A DNA stretch of 32,065 nucleotides from Parcubacteria group bacterium GW2011_GWA2_40_23 (GCA_000996245.1 LBYP01000018.1:1-32065); one strand, 5' to 3'. Shown: positions 15,346 to 23,620, counted from the first letter of the stretch. The notes: generated by a model from the sequence alone, not told the origin. Numbers and translations: made by a program.

Positions 15346-15957
15346 TATGGTAAACTTTGACAAACCTCAAGAAGTTCTTTCCCCTAGCTCTAAAGACGCA
15401 GTAACAACAGCTCGCGACACCTTTAAAAAACAGCTGCTGCAAAACAGGAGGAAGCTTCCGTAAAACAAAAACAGCAAAACATTCGTCTGGCCGTAGTTTG
15501 CGAAAATCTTTATGCAAAAACAACTGAACGAACTAACTTTCAGGAATTTACAGTTGATGGTTCTGCTCTTGGTATTCCAGGTGAACTAAAAATAACATTA
15601 AAAACAAAAGAACATCGTGATGAGGACGAAATAGATGCCATTGGTGAAAACAAAAAAGGCAAACTATATGCAAGAGAAGTCGCCATCGACGAGATCATGG
15701 CCGTTCTCCCACCAGCAGAGGCTAGTAAATTTTTGCCTCAAGCAACAGAAGAACAATGGACATTACGTTATGCTAAAGCAGGTCTTGTTGTAGATTATAA
15801 TGATGAAGGCCAAGCTTGGCGTGTACATACTTTCCCGGGCTTTAACACCCTCATGCGCGAAAGCGGAGAAGGTATTGCACTAACCAACAACGACAAGGTG
15901 CCTCAACTTGACGATGCCGCAATTGAAAAAATTCTCAGCCAAATTGCGGGAGAATAA
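15346..15957 (+). pseudogene. frameshifted gene of unknown function
   Basis: The reading frame starting MVNFDKPQEVLSPSSKDAVT runs to a run of six A (15425-15430) and then ends at LLQNRRKLP. Shifting by -1 (or adding one A) continues into AAAKQEEASVKQKQQNIRLA and a long open frame to 15957 ending IEKILSQIAGE, total about 204 residues. The joined protein is acidic, soluble and Ala/Glu-rich, with no signal peptide or membrane helix; I do not recognise it. Causes may be a real frameshift, programmed slippage on the A-run, or a base miscount in the homopolymer. A strong terminator follows. Confidence 0.65.
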
Positions 15958-15973
15958 AAATTTAATCGGTTAT

Positions 15974-16005
15974 AAAAAAGAATCTTCAACTAAAGATTCT
16001 TTTTT
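15974..16005. terminator. bidirectional terminator
   Basis: AAAAGAATCTT pairs with AAGATTCTTTT around CAACTA, with T-runs in both directions. It separates the frameshifted gene from the convergent nitroreductase. Confidence 0.85.
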
Positions 16006-16019
16006 AAAAAAAAATTTTC

Positions 16020-16649
16020 TTATTCAACAAACTTAACCAACTTCTTAAAATTCACTTCCCGTTTTTTTGTTTTATAAGCCGGATAACCAATAGCCACACC
16101 AATCATAAACTGATATTCTAACTTAAAAAGTTTTTTAATCTTGACTGCTCCAGGATAAACGTCGGCCATAGCAACAGCTCCAAGATTTTGTGCATGAGCA
16201 GCTAATAAAATGTTTTGCATACAAGCGCCAAGACCAAGGACTTCCACCGCATAAGTATAGAGTTGACGTGCATCAATTCTTTTTCCTTTTGCTTCACTAA
16301 AGCCTTGAGAATAAACTTCGCGATTAAAGATAAGAATTACGGCTGAAGATTCTTCTATTATTTTTATTGACTCGTTAGTTGAATCAAACATGCCCTTTAT
16401 TTTTTTACCATCAGTTACATTTGTTGGCACACAATCATAATTTTTCATGTCGTCCCGAATGCAATCAGCAATGCGATTTTTTTCTTTACCTTGTAGAACC
16501 ACTAAATACCATGGTTGTGCATTTTTAGACGATGGCGCTCGCAAACCAGCTTCAGCTATTTGTTCCAGCTGCTTTTTCGTAACTTTTCGTTTTGTAAAAC
16601 TCCGTATGCTTCGACGAGTATTAATAAATTGTAGTAACTTGTTTCTCAT
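16020..16649 (-). CDS. nitroreductase-family flavoprotein
   Basis: 209 residues. FMN-binding N-terminus RRSIRSFTKRKV (residues 12-23) and APSSKNAQPWYLVVL (about 38-52) are diagnostic, as is the later LGLGACMQNILLAAHAQNLGAVA. The family uses FMN and NAD(P)H to reduce nitro-compounds, quinones or enones, or acts in flavin and iodotyrosine chemistry; the substrate is unknown. It starts 7 bases after the radical SAM gene and is probably translated from the same mRNA; a joint role is inference only. Confidence 0.9.
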   Translation of the reverse strand: MRNKLLQFINTRRSIRSFTKRKVTKKQLEQIAEAGLRAPSSKNAQPWYLVVLQGKEKNRIADCIRDDMKNYDCVPTNVTDGKKIKGMFDSTNESIKIIEESSAVILIFNREVYSQGFSEAKGKRIDARQLYTYAVEVLGLGACMQNILLAAHAQNLGAVAMADVYPGAVKIKKLFKLEYQFMIGVAIGYPAYKTKKREVNFKKLVKFVE

Positions 16650-16656
16650 ATATTTT

Positions 16657-17712
16657 TTAAAACGATAGAGTATTATGGCCGCAAGCCTTACATCTTGGGC
16701 CCAAGACTACACCAGGATACTTTGCTACTATTTTTTCAGCTCGACGATACGCTTTGGCCATCAATTCATAACTTAGAGATGGCAACTTCTCTAAAGGCGT
16801 TCCAGGCGCTGGCCGGAAAGGACTTAATACAGGGTCACAACCGATGCAAGCCAAAGCTTCGACAGCTTTAAGTATTTCTTCAATTGGTTCCAATCCGATA
16901 ACCAATAACGAACGGACCTTGCCCTGACCAAAAATTTTAACTGCTTTCTCTATAAACTTTAAATATTTTTCTCTGCCAATCAAGGCTTTTTCTGGTGCGT
17001 AAATTTTCAATAATTTCTCATTGTATAACTCTAGGTTAATACATAAACTGTCGATTCCGATCTTCTTTAATTCCTCAAGATCTAAAATATTTTCATTTGG
17101 GATCATCATTATATCAATCGGAATCCCTTTAAACTCCTTAGCGAATGATCGATAAAAATTTTTCATATATTCATAATCCGCTGGACGTGGCGTTCCACCA
17201 GAGATTAAAATGTGACGGCCAGGCAAAACAGGATCAACTAAAGCTACTTTTGTCGCCTCGATGCTTTCTTCGATCTTATCTTTTCTATATTGATAATTTT
17301 TTGAAAGGGTACAAAATTTACAGTGATTATTACAACCAGTAATTGGCGCCACACAAACTCTATCTGTGTGCGTGACAGCTAACTCAGAATATAAAATGCC
17401 TTGAGAATTCATTTTGTTATAAAAACTAGGAATTGGAATAACTTCGACTTCTAACCTTACTTTCCTATAGTGCAGATAGAATTTTGATTTAGAATAAACC
17501 AATCTAATTAAAGAATTTTTTACAAAATTGTAGTTATATTTAGAAAAAGGAGCATTAACATAAATCCCACTGGGAAATTTTAGAATAACACCTGAGTTAG
17601 TCCCATACGAATCTAAAGTTAAAGGTGTCTTAACAATGTTAAAAACACTTTGATCAATACTAATCCCTTTAGCAAAAATTTTTGTTTTAATCTTTTGTTC
17701 TAATGTCCACAT
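16657..17712 (-). CDS. radical SAM protein, canonical CX3CX2C
   Basis: 351 residues. The [4Fe-4S]/SAM motif CNNHCKFC lies at residues 127-134, later than usual because of a roughly 110-residue N-terminal domain of unknown function. The glycine-rich SAM contact ILISGGTPRPADYEY follows, with further radical SAM barrel blocks (IGIDSLCINLELYNE, VRSLLVIGLEPIEEIL). The C-terminus has an extra CKACGHNT pair of cysteines, possibly a metal site. It resembles biotin-synthase/HmdB-like small radical SAM proteins, but no product can be named. Co-directional and 7 bases from the nitroreductase gene. Confidence 0.85.
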   Translation of the reverse strand: MWTLEQKIKTKIFAKGISIDQSVFNIVKTPLTLDSYGTNSGVILKFPSGIYVNAPFSKYNYNFVKNSLIRLVYSKSKFYLHYRKVRLEVEVIPIPSFYNKMNSQGILYSELAVTHTDRVCVAPITGCNNHCKFCTLSKNYQYRKDKIEESIEATKVALVDPVLPGRHILISGGTPRPADYEYMKNFYRSFAKEFKGIPIDIMMIPNENILDLEELKKIGIDSLCINLELYNEKLLKIYAPEKALIGREKYLKFIEKAVKIFGQGKVRSLLVIGLEPIEEILKAVEALACIGCDPVLSPFRPAPGTPLEKLPSLSYELMAKAYRRAEKIVAKYPGVVLGPRCKACGHNTLSF

Positions 17713-17772
17713 AATTTTTATTTACTATTAATTCACTAAAAAAAACTTCTGTTGAAATATTCTTTAGTGACT

Positions 17773-17800
17773 GGGCAACCCGATTGTGGTCGGGTTGCCC
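17773..17800. other. 11-bp hairpin after the RaSEA-like gene
   Basis: GGGCAACCCGA and TCGGGTTGCCC pair perfectly around TTGTGG, 12 bases past the stop of the minus-strand gene; no T-run. Possibly an mRNA 3'-end stabiliser. Confidence 0.7.
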
Positions 17801-17811
17801 AAGGACAGGAA

Positions 17812-18960
17812 CTAGATCTTGACTTTGTACTGCGTGGCGAGCCGCTCGATGGTTTCTACGATCCGTACTTCGAGAGACTTCGGATGCTTTTGGGTCATGC
17901 GTTGCACCCAATCGAACTTGCATTCGCAGTTGAGCGAATCTGCCAGTGCGAGGATCTCCGCATGTTCGCTCGGTGCACAGGAAAAGCGCAGGATTTTTCT
18001 ACGCAAGGTCGCTTCACAACCCGAGCAAAACTGTGAGACTTTGATCGTCGGGTCGTCCGTGACGAAGCCGAAGAAATGAATGTCCCGACAACGTTCTGCA
18101 CCCAAGCGACGCATCAACGCCACCACAGACCAAGGACTCGGCAACTGGTAAAGACCTTCCTCGTACAGTTGCCCCACGAGTGTCCCCTTTTTCAGGTTCA
18201 TGCTCATGACGATCAGCGCATCCGCGAGACCGCTGTCTTGCAACTCCACCGCCGACTGGTACACATCTTCGAGAGTCTCAGCTTCGGTCAAGAGCGGAGC
18301 ACCGAGCTGGAGGTGAGCACAGACCTTCACATCGTAACAGTGCATGAGTTCGCACTTTTCACGCCAATCTGCTGGCAGGTGCTTATTGATGCAGCCTTCG
18401 CGCACCAACGGGTTCATGCTTTCGATGCCGAAGCCCATTTCGACCTTGACCGTCGACCCGAGGATTTGTCGGAGCTCGGACATGTTCGCGTCGGTGATGA
18501 ACTCCAAGCGACTTTCGGTGGCCATCTCCACGATCTCGTACCGAGGGACAGCTGCCGCGATCCGCGACAGGATGTAGCGCCGTACGTCGGCCGGAACTTC
18601 GCTCGTGTCAAAGAAAGAACCGATGCCGTTGACGTTGAACAGGATGTACTTTCCCTGATCGCACTGCACAGACTCGATGTGATCGCACATTTCCTTGGCC
18701 GCCTGCATCAACTCCCAGTCTTCCGGCTTTTGCGGACGGCAGGTGTAGTCGCACATCGTGCAACCACCGGCCCAAGCATGCCGACAGCCCCTGGAGTTCA
18801 AGAACGAAAGCGGAGCGACACGACCGGGGAGCGCGGAAATGGGGAGATTGAAACAGCCCCAGTTCCCTTCGCTGATGCGACGACCGCGCTCTTCGCGCAA
18901 CTTGCGCATGATCGGATTCCAGTTTTTGCGCGCGAACTCGAGAACGTTCTGCTTTTCCAT
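17812..18960 (-). CDS. radical SAM protein, archaeosine-synthase-partner (COG1244/RaSEA)-like
   Basis: 382 residues. The cluster cysteines are in SRGCRHAWAGGCTMCDY (C59, C67, C70), the spaced CX7CX2C arrangement of Elp3-like and RaSEA-type enzymes rather than CX3CX2C. KVEMGFGIESMNPLVREGCINK matches the GxExxxxxvR-type SAM contact. A C-terminal cluster of cysteines (SQFCSGCEATLRRKILRFSC) may bind a second metal. RaSEA works on the archaeosine base of archaeal tRNA; bacterial homologues are uncharacterised. It has a GGAGG five bases from the ATG and is markedly GC-rich. The membrane protein gene upstream (19076-19600) is 115 bases away on the same strand; two hairpins lie between. Confidence 0.7.
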   Translation of the reverse strand: MEKQNVLEFARKNWNPIMRKLREERGRRISEGNWGCFNLPISALPGRVAPLSFLNSRGCRHAWAGGCTMCDYTCRPQKPEDWELMQAAKEMCDHIESVQCDQGKYILFNVNGIGSFFDTSEVPADVRRYILSRIAAAVPRYEIVEMATESRLEFITDANMSELRQILGSTVKVEMGFGIESMNPLVREGCINKHLPADWREKCELMHCYDVKVCAHLQLGAPLLTEAETLEDVYQSAVELQDSGLADALIVMSMNLKKGTLVGQLYEEGLYQLPSPWSVVALMRRLGAERCRDIHFFGFVTDDPTIKVSQFCSGCEATLRRKILRFSCAPSEHAEILALADSLNCECKFDWVQRMTQKHPKSLEVRIVETIERLATQYKVKI

Positions 18961-18998
18961 TCACTCCTCCCAGTTTTTTTGTAAGAGTCCACATTGAA

Positions 18999-19067
18999 CT
19001 CATCAGAACACACTTTTGCAAATGTACTCTGATGAGCGGGCGTCCTGAACTTGGTCAGGACACCCGC
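18999..19067. other. two adjacent hairpins between the membrane-protein and RaSEA-like genes
   Basis: CTCATCAGA (18999-19007) pairs with TCTGATGAG (19028-19036); GCGGG-GTCCTGA (19036-19048) pairs with TCAGGAC-CCCGC (19055-19067). They share base 19036. No T-run follows on the minus strand, so read-through into the RaSEA-like gene is possible. Confidence 0.7.
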
Positions 19068-19075
19068 AAAACGAA

Positions 19076-19600
19076 CTACTTCTGGCCTTCTGCAGGCTTC
19101 ACCAACTTTAGCAGGAACTTGCGGATTGGCATGGTGAAGACTCTGAAGATCAGGATAAACAGCCCGGTTAGGCCAGTGAGGATGAGTCTGCGAATCAAGT
19201 GGAAGAGGAAACTACACAATAAACAAACCACAAAGAGCATTAGCCCAGCGACCATTAATGGCCAGAGGAAAGTCACAAGATAAGGATAATTCTTTTCCTC
19301 TTCCGGACAAGTCAAATACTTCAAGGCGTCAGGTGCATACACATAAGCATCAATGTTGCTTTCCCTGCCTAACATCTGGAAACTTAACCAGGGAAAAATG
19401 ATAAAGGTCCAGAAGCCCAGATCGATACTAAATAGATAAGTGTGGCTATACTCGATATACCTGAAGTAGCGCTTTGCCACCTTCAGTTTTGCCAGTAGTA
19501 GCAAGTAGCCGATATTGATGTAGACGAAGCCACCAATTATCAGGACTGGAAACCAGATCCAGTGCGCACACACGAATTCCCAGAGATTTTCGAACATCAT
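19076..19600 (-). CDS. integral membrane protein of unknown function
   Basis: About 174 residues from MMFENLWEFV (ATG at 19600, second ATG at 19597). AAGGGGA lies 8 bases upstream and decides the start; the TTG further upstream would overlap that site. Four hydrophobic segments are seen: WIWFPVLIIGGFVYINIGYLLLL, LGFWTFIIFPWLSF, YLVTFLWPLMVAGLMLFVVCLL and LTGLTGLFILIF, with a short loop bearing YAPDALKYLTCPEEEKNYP between the second and third. I do not recognise the family. The gene has its own strong promoter and moderate GC, unlike the AT-rich backbone. Confidence 0.65.
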   Translation of the reverse strand: MMFENLWEFVCAHWIWFPVLIIGGFVYINIGYLLLLAKLKVAKRYFRYIEYSHTYLFSIDLGFWTFIIFPWLSFQMLGRESNIDAYVYAPDALKYLTCPEEEKNYPYLVTFLWPLMVAGLMLFVVCLLCSFLFHLIRRLILTGLTGLFILIFRVFTMPIRKFLLKLVKPAEGQK

Positions 19601-19689
19601 GGTCAGTTCCCCTTTCAAACAATCCTCTCAGCTACTTAGCCAAGTCGATTGTTTGCTGCTGGTTTTAATGAACTTCATCTTGACACTAC

Positions 19690-19718
19690 ATTGTACCAGA
19701 TTTATTGCAAAATGTCAA
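19690..19718 (-). promoter_or_regulatory. promoter of the membrane-protein gene
   Basis: Minus-strand TTGACA (19713-19718), 17-base spacer, TACAAT (19690-19695), giving a leader of about 85 bases. Confidence 0.85.
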
Positions 19719-19804
19719 TGTTCAACACTACATCTTATTTTATAGACTTACTATTTGTTTAAATTTAGATAAATTAGAATAAAGTAAACATGTCAAGAGC
19801 GTAC

Positions 19805-19832
19805 TTGACATATTATACAGATGTGCTATAAT
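19805..19832 (+). promoter_or_regulatory. promoter of the TrmB-type regulator
   Basis: TTGACA (19805-19810), 16-base spacer ending TGC, TATAAT (19827-19832): consensus boxes plus an extended -10. Leader about 105 bases. Confidence 0.85.
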
Positions 19833-19944
19833 TAGAGTAGATTTAGATAAAACATCATCCACCCACAGATAGACATATAAATAAAAATCGCTAAATTTAC
19901 CCTAAAGTACAGTATGAACTGACGTTAGGACAAGCTACAAAAAA

Positions 19945-20706
19945 ATGGATTCTTTAAACGGAATTTTAATTAAACTAGGTCTTGAACCGTCAGTTGCTGA
20001 GATATACCTCTCCCTCATTAATAATGGAGAACAAAATGTTTCCCAGATTTTGGATAAAACAAATCTAAGTAGAACAACTGTTCATGATGTTTTAAATTAT
20101 CTTGTGGCACGAGAGTTGGTTGGTTATCGTAAATCTGGTCGACATGCATTTTACCGCGCCGAACATCCGAGCAAACTAAATGATTTGATAATTGAAAATA
20201 AAAAAGAATTTGATTCCGCGCAACAAGAATTTGAAGATACGATCCAAAATTTAACCGGCGCTTACAATATTGCGAACAACAAACCCGGAATAAAATTTTA
20301 CGAAGGCGAAGAACAGTTTGAGGAAGTCTTCATGGAAAATTTAAAAGCAACAGAAACAATATATTCGTATGTAAACCGCGACGCCGTTACATCTCAGCAC
20401 AAAAAAGCATTAGATAAATACGTTTCCGAAATAATTAAAAAAAATATTTCAGAGAAATTAATTTGTGCAGATACACCAGATGCACGAGCTCTTAAAGAGC
20501 GTTTAGCAAACGACAAACAAACGCAAGTAAAATTGTTACCAGCAGAACAGATGCCTTTTTCTTCTGGCATGGATATCTATAACAATAAAATTTCTTACAG
20601 CACATACAAAGGCGAAAAAAGTATCACCGTCGTGATCGAAGATCCAGAAATATATAAAATCCACCGTCAAACATTCGAAGCGTTATGGAATTTGTTGCCA
20701 GAGTAG
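19945..20706 (+). CDS. TrmB-family transcriptional regulator
   Basis: 253 residues. The N-terminal winged helix-turn-helix is typical of TrmB: LIKLGLEPSVAEIYLSLI, then QILDKTNLSRTTVHDVLNYL, and GLVGYRKSGR-like wing (ELVGYRKSGRHAFYRAEHP). A helical linker (ENKKEFDSAQQEFEDTIQNL) leads to a C-terminal effector or dimerisation domain with IKFYEGEEQFEEVF. TrmB proteins are mostly archaeal sugar-responsive regulators and are common in CPR; target and ligand are unknown here. It is a single-gene unit with a near-ideal promoter and weak RBS. Stop is TAG. Confidence 0.88.
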   Translation: MDSLNGILIKLGLEPSVAEIYLSLINNGEQNVSQILDKTNLSRTTVHDVLNYLVARELVGYRKSGRHAFYRAEHPSKLNDLIIENKKEFDSAQQEFEDTIQNLTGAYNIANNKPGIKFYEGEEQFEEVFMENLKATETIYSYVNRDAVTSQHKKALDKYVSEIIKKNISEKLICADTPDARALKERLANDKQTQVKLLPAEQMPFSSGMDIYNNKISYSTYKGEKSITVVIEDPEIYKIHRQTFEALWNLLPE

Positions 20707-20810
20707 TTATAAATAATTTTGAATCAATCAAAAAAACAATAAAACAAAAAAAATGCATGCCATAGTTATCAGTTTGCTTTTTTGCTTTCTTGCTTTATTG
20801 ATTATCTGCT

Positions 20811-20880
20811 GAACAATTTCAATAAGCGAAGCGATAAAACAATTTGAACAACTTCAACAAACGAAGTGATACAACAATAA
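20811..20880. repeat. two degenerate 35-bp tandem repeats
   Basis: Units at 20811-20845 and 20846-20880 share GAACAA-TTCAA-AA-CGAAG-GATA-AACAA. A T-rich stretch with TTGCTTT repeats precedes them. No coding potential. Confidence 0.75.
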
Positions 20881-20917
20881 AAAATAAAAAAGTTATCCAC
20901 ACTTTCGTGTTTTATCA

Positions 20918-20946
20918 TTGTTTACATTAACAAAAAGATTTATAAT
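20918..20946 (+). promoter_or_regulatory. putative promoter
   Basis: TTGTTT (20918-20923), 17-base spacer, TATAAT (20941-20946). It would transcribe the 16-codon ORF at 21049. Confidence 0.5.
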
Positions 20947-21048
20947 GTAATTGAAAAATAAAAAGTTAATTAAAAAATAAAAATTGCTTGAAACTTTTAT
21001 AAAGTATTCTAAAAAAATCCTTCACAAAAGTTTTTACATGGAACTAAT

Positions 21049-21099
21049 ATGCCAGCAAAGAAAAAGGCAGTAAGAAAGCCAGTAGCAAAATCCCCGTGA
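21049..21099 (+). CDS. 16-residue Lys-rich mini-ORF
   Basis: Encodes MPAKKKAVRKPVAKSP. The composition resembles the beginning of CPR histone H1-like Lys/Ala-rich proteins, so it may be a remnant. The TGA stop is the loop (GTGA) of a terminator hairpin. Too short to be sure it is translated. Confidence 0.3.
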   Translation: MPAKKKAVRKPVAKSP

Positions 21100-21113
21100 G
21101 GGGATATTTTTTA
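21090..21113 (+). terminator. terminator with GTGA tetraloop
   Basis: ATCCCC-GTGA-GGGGAT followed by a T-rich run. Confidence 0.75.
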
Positions 21114-21117
21114 TTTG

Positions 21118-21227
21118 CTTGTCTCCTTCGGCAAGCCTGCCGGCAGGCAGGCAGGCTCAACATGACAAGTAAGATGTTATAACAATTTATTTGTTTGTCA
21201 TCCTGAGTTTACCGAAGGAGACAAACA
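21118..21227. repeat. inverted pair of TGTCATCCTGAG/CTCCTTCGG repeats
   Basis: One element (21118-21169) reads CTTGTCTCCTTCGGCAAGCC...GGCTCAACATGACAAG; the second (21191-21227) is its relative in opposite orientation, TTTGTCATCCTGAG...CGAAGGAGACAAAC. GCAGGCAGGCAGGC lies inside the first. Confidence 0.75.
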
Positions 21228-21235
21228 CGCTTAAA

Positions 21236-22513
21236 CTATAATAATACTTTCTGCTTTGATTTTTGTGATAGCAATTCACCCTCTTTAAATACTTTTATTA
21301 CTCCATAAACACCATCGTATCCGGGCGTTGCTATGATTTTACCATCACGCATACGCATAATTGCTTCTGCGATTAGTTCAGTCGAAATATTCTTGATATC
21401 ATTCCGCGAGAGATTCAGCAAAATATTAAATTCACTCCCTCCTTTCGCAATCATTTCTTCATATTGAGCCACGACTGACTTACACGATTTCGTTTTTTGC
21501 TGACACTCGGCAATTATTTCTTGCAATGGAATTAAACTTTTGTATGGGATTAAATTTTTTGGTTTAAATCCGAGAGGACGATCTGCTAAATCTTCAACGC
21601 GATGATCAACACCAAGAACTAAGGGTCGTTTACACTTGGGACAAATATTTTTGTACTTCAACTTTGCTTCGTGCGGTGCGCAAGAAAAGTTACAAGACAA
21701 ATGTCCATCGTAATGATACTTCCCTTCTTGCGGAAAAAACTCAATCGTATATAAAAATCTTTTTTTGTCCTTTGTTTTAATAATTTCCCTAATTTCATCG
21801 TAAGTATAATCTTTTAAATCGAAAACATTTGCTTCGCGACCAAGATTTGCTGGTGAGTGAGCGTCAGAGTTAGAAAGTAAAGTGATATCATCTAGTTGCG
21901 AAAGGCGCCAATTCATAGCTGGGTCCGACGAAAGACCAGTTTCAATCGCGAATATCTTTGGCGTAAGTTCTTCAAAACATTCTTGCAAAGAATCATATCC
22001 AGACTTTGAACCAAAGACAGCAAACCACGGCGTCCAAGCATGCGCAGGGATAATCATGACACGTTCATCAATCGAAAAACACAATTCTGCTAATTGTTTC
22101 GCTGATAAACCGATGATGGGACGACCGTCAGATCGTAAATTACATTTAAGTCGAGTTAGTTCTGCATTTATTTTACTAACGGTTTCAAAGCTTGGAGCAT
22201 TAACGCAAATATGCAGACGTCTGCACTTGCCACCATGTTTATATATGCAAGCAATTTCTGAGGTCAACATAAACTTCGTCTTACTGGTGACTGGTGACTG
22301 GTGACTAGCTACTTTCAACTCCAACAACCCCGAACCATCCTCAACAAGTTTATCTTTAAGTTCCTTAAAATATGCTGGATGAGTAAAATCTCCCGTGCCA
22401 ACAATGTTAATCCCCTTTTTCTTCGCCCAAAAATCAATCATCACTGGCTCCATTTGTGGGGAAGTGGCGCGGGAATATTTGGAATGTATATGTAGATCGG
22501 CGATTGTGTGCAT
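21236..22513 (-). CDS. EndoQ-like PHP-domain endonuclease (TIGR00375 type)
   Basis: 425 residues. The PHP motif I is at the N-terminus (IADLHIHSKYSRATSP) and other metal ligands are in GTGDFTHPAYF, IIPAHAWTPWF and LLSNSDAHSPANLGRE. A zinc-ribbon-like part follows (CNFSCAPHEAKLKYK then ICPKCKRPL, and LGVDHRVEDLADRP). This architecture is that of Endonuclease Q, which nicks DNA 5' of uracil or hypoxanthine, known from Thermococcales and some bacteria. Residues about 69-77 (ASHQSPVTS) are encoded by three copies of a GTCACCA repeat that also flanks the four-helix-bundle gene, an in-frame repeat insertion. Activity is inferred, family is clear. Confidence 0.85.
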   Translation of the reverse strand: MHTIADLHIHSKYSRATSPQMEPVMIDFWAKKKGINIVGTGDFTHPAYFKELKDKLVEDGSGLLELKVASHQSPVTSKTKFMLTSEIACIYKHGGKCRRLHICVNAPSFETVSKINAELTRLKCNLRSDGRPIIGLSAKQLAELCFSIDERVMIIPAHAWTPWFAVFGSKSGYDSLQECFEELTPKIFAIETGLSSDPAMNWRLSQLDDITLLSNSDAHSPANLGREANVFDLKDYTYDEIREIIKTKDKKRFLYTIEFFPQEGKYHYDGHLSCNFSCAPHEAKLKYKNICPKCKRPLVLGVDHRVEDLADRPLGFKPKNLIPYKSLIPLQEIIAECQQKTKSCKSVVAQYEEMIAKGGSEFNILLNLSRNDIKNISTELIAEAIMRMRDGKIIATPGYDGVYGVIKVFKEGELLSQKSKQKVLL

Positions 22514-22524
22514 ATTATTTAATT

Positions 22525-22606
22525 ACGCGTAGGGTCAAATAATTATTAGACCCTACGCCGACGTATTATTATGTAAATTTTATCATAATGACTTTAAATT
22601 ACAACG
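22525..22606. repeat. 82-bp direct repeat, copy A (includes RT 3' end)
   Basis: About 93% identical to 25425-25506 (offset 2900). It holds the last seven codons and stop of the RT and an AT-rich tail ending in a GCGTAGGGTC...GACCCTACGC hairpin. Confidence 0.9.
22526..22558. terminator. hairpin between the RT and EndoQ-like genes
   Basis: GCGTAGGGTC and GACCCTACGC pair perfectly around an AT loop. The T-run is poor, so terminator function is likely but unproven. In the other copy of the repeat the stem has decayed. Confidence 0.6.
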
Positions 22607-23620
22607 ATTATTTATTATTTTACTCATCGACCCTCTTATATTTAAGCTACAACAATACTTTAACATTCCAGAATACGAACTAAGCGTTTGCTTAAAAGAA
22701 TTATATGAGATGCCCCTTTGCGCATATTCGATTGTTTTACCTAAAACACAACTTAACATCCTTTTCTTTGTTTTCGTTCTGAGTAAAGTGAAATATGGAA
22801 AAACAACATATCCCAAAAAATCAACTCCTTGCCCTACTTTTCTGATCGAAACTTTCTGCGGATGTAAATTTAACTTTAATTGATGTTGCAAAGTTGTGCT
22901 GATTCCGGGCACTAACTGTTCTAAGTATTTTCTACTGTTGTGAACAAAGACAAAATCGTCAGTATAACGAATATAATTTTTAATTTTCAGATTTTTCTGT
23001 GCATACTGATCGAATTCATTCATGTATATATTTGCAAACAGTTGAGAGGTCAAATTACCTAAGGGGATCCCCTTGCCTTCAACACAATTAAAACTATAAA
23101 CAATTTTCTAAATCAGATCCATAGCTTTATCATCAGTAATCTTCTTTTGAATCAAGCTCAATAAGATTTGATGATCAATAGAATGAAAAAACTTTTTAAT
23201 GTCGCATTTTAAAACAAAACAATTTTGTTGATAATTTCTGCTAACTTTTTGTATATACGAACCCAATTGCTTAACGGCTTTATGTGTTCCTTTATTTATT
23301 CGGCAGGAATATGAATCATTGATGAACATTTCATCAAATATCGGATACAAAACGCGAAAAATGGCGTGATGTAAAACTCTATCGACGACTGGAGCCTTGT
23401 GAATTATCCTTGGTTTTGGATCTTTTACACAAAAACTGACATAATTACCATGTTGATACCTGCCGGTCTTCAATAACCAGTGTAGTTTGAATATATTGTC
23501 CTCTAAATTGAATTCAAATGTTTGAACATCTAACTTGTGACGCTTCCCCTTTCTAAACTCCGACCAAGCTGAAAACAAATTATCAAGACTAATTATTTTA
23601 TCAAATACATTATGGATCAT
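22583..23620 (-). pseudogene. DGR reverse transcriptase with one in-frame TAG
   Basis: One continuous frame of about 345 codons except for a TAG at 23108-23110. The 5' part has NLEDNIFKLHWLLKTGRYQHG-like RT block, PVVDRVLHHAIFRVLYPIF, the catalytic aspartate block LKCDIKKFFHSIDHQ. Eighteen sense codons after the TAG begin the motif GIPLGNLTSQLFANIY, whose LGxxxSQ form is characteristic of DGR RTs (group II introns have QGxxxSP). YIRYTDDFVF is the YxDD active site. So all catalytic residues are intact; only the stop interrupts. A second start (TTG at 23053) would lack the first catalytic aspartate. Either a recent nonsense mutation, readthrough, or a sequence error. Start overlaps avd. Confidence 0.9.

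Noticed and set aside
18076-18984. 302-residue open frame on the plus strand opposite the RaSEA-like gene
   Set aside because: GC-rich antisense shadow; the minus-strand gene has clear radical SAM motifs and an RBS.
20811-20880. Possible CRISPR-like spacing
   Set aside because: Only two degenerate tandem units, no spacers and no cas genes.
20893-20901. TTATCCACA, a perfect DnaA-box match
   Set aside because: Single copy, no dnaA/dnaN nearby and no cluster of boxes, so not evidence for an origin.
22583-23053. Separate small RT protein starting at TTG 23053
   Set aside because: Same frame as the upstream half; it begins in the middle of a conserved RT motif and lacks the first catalytic aspartate.
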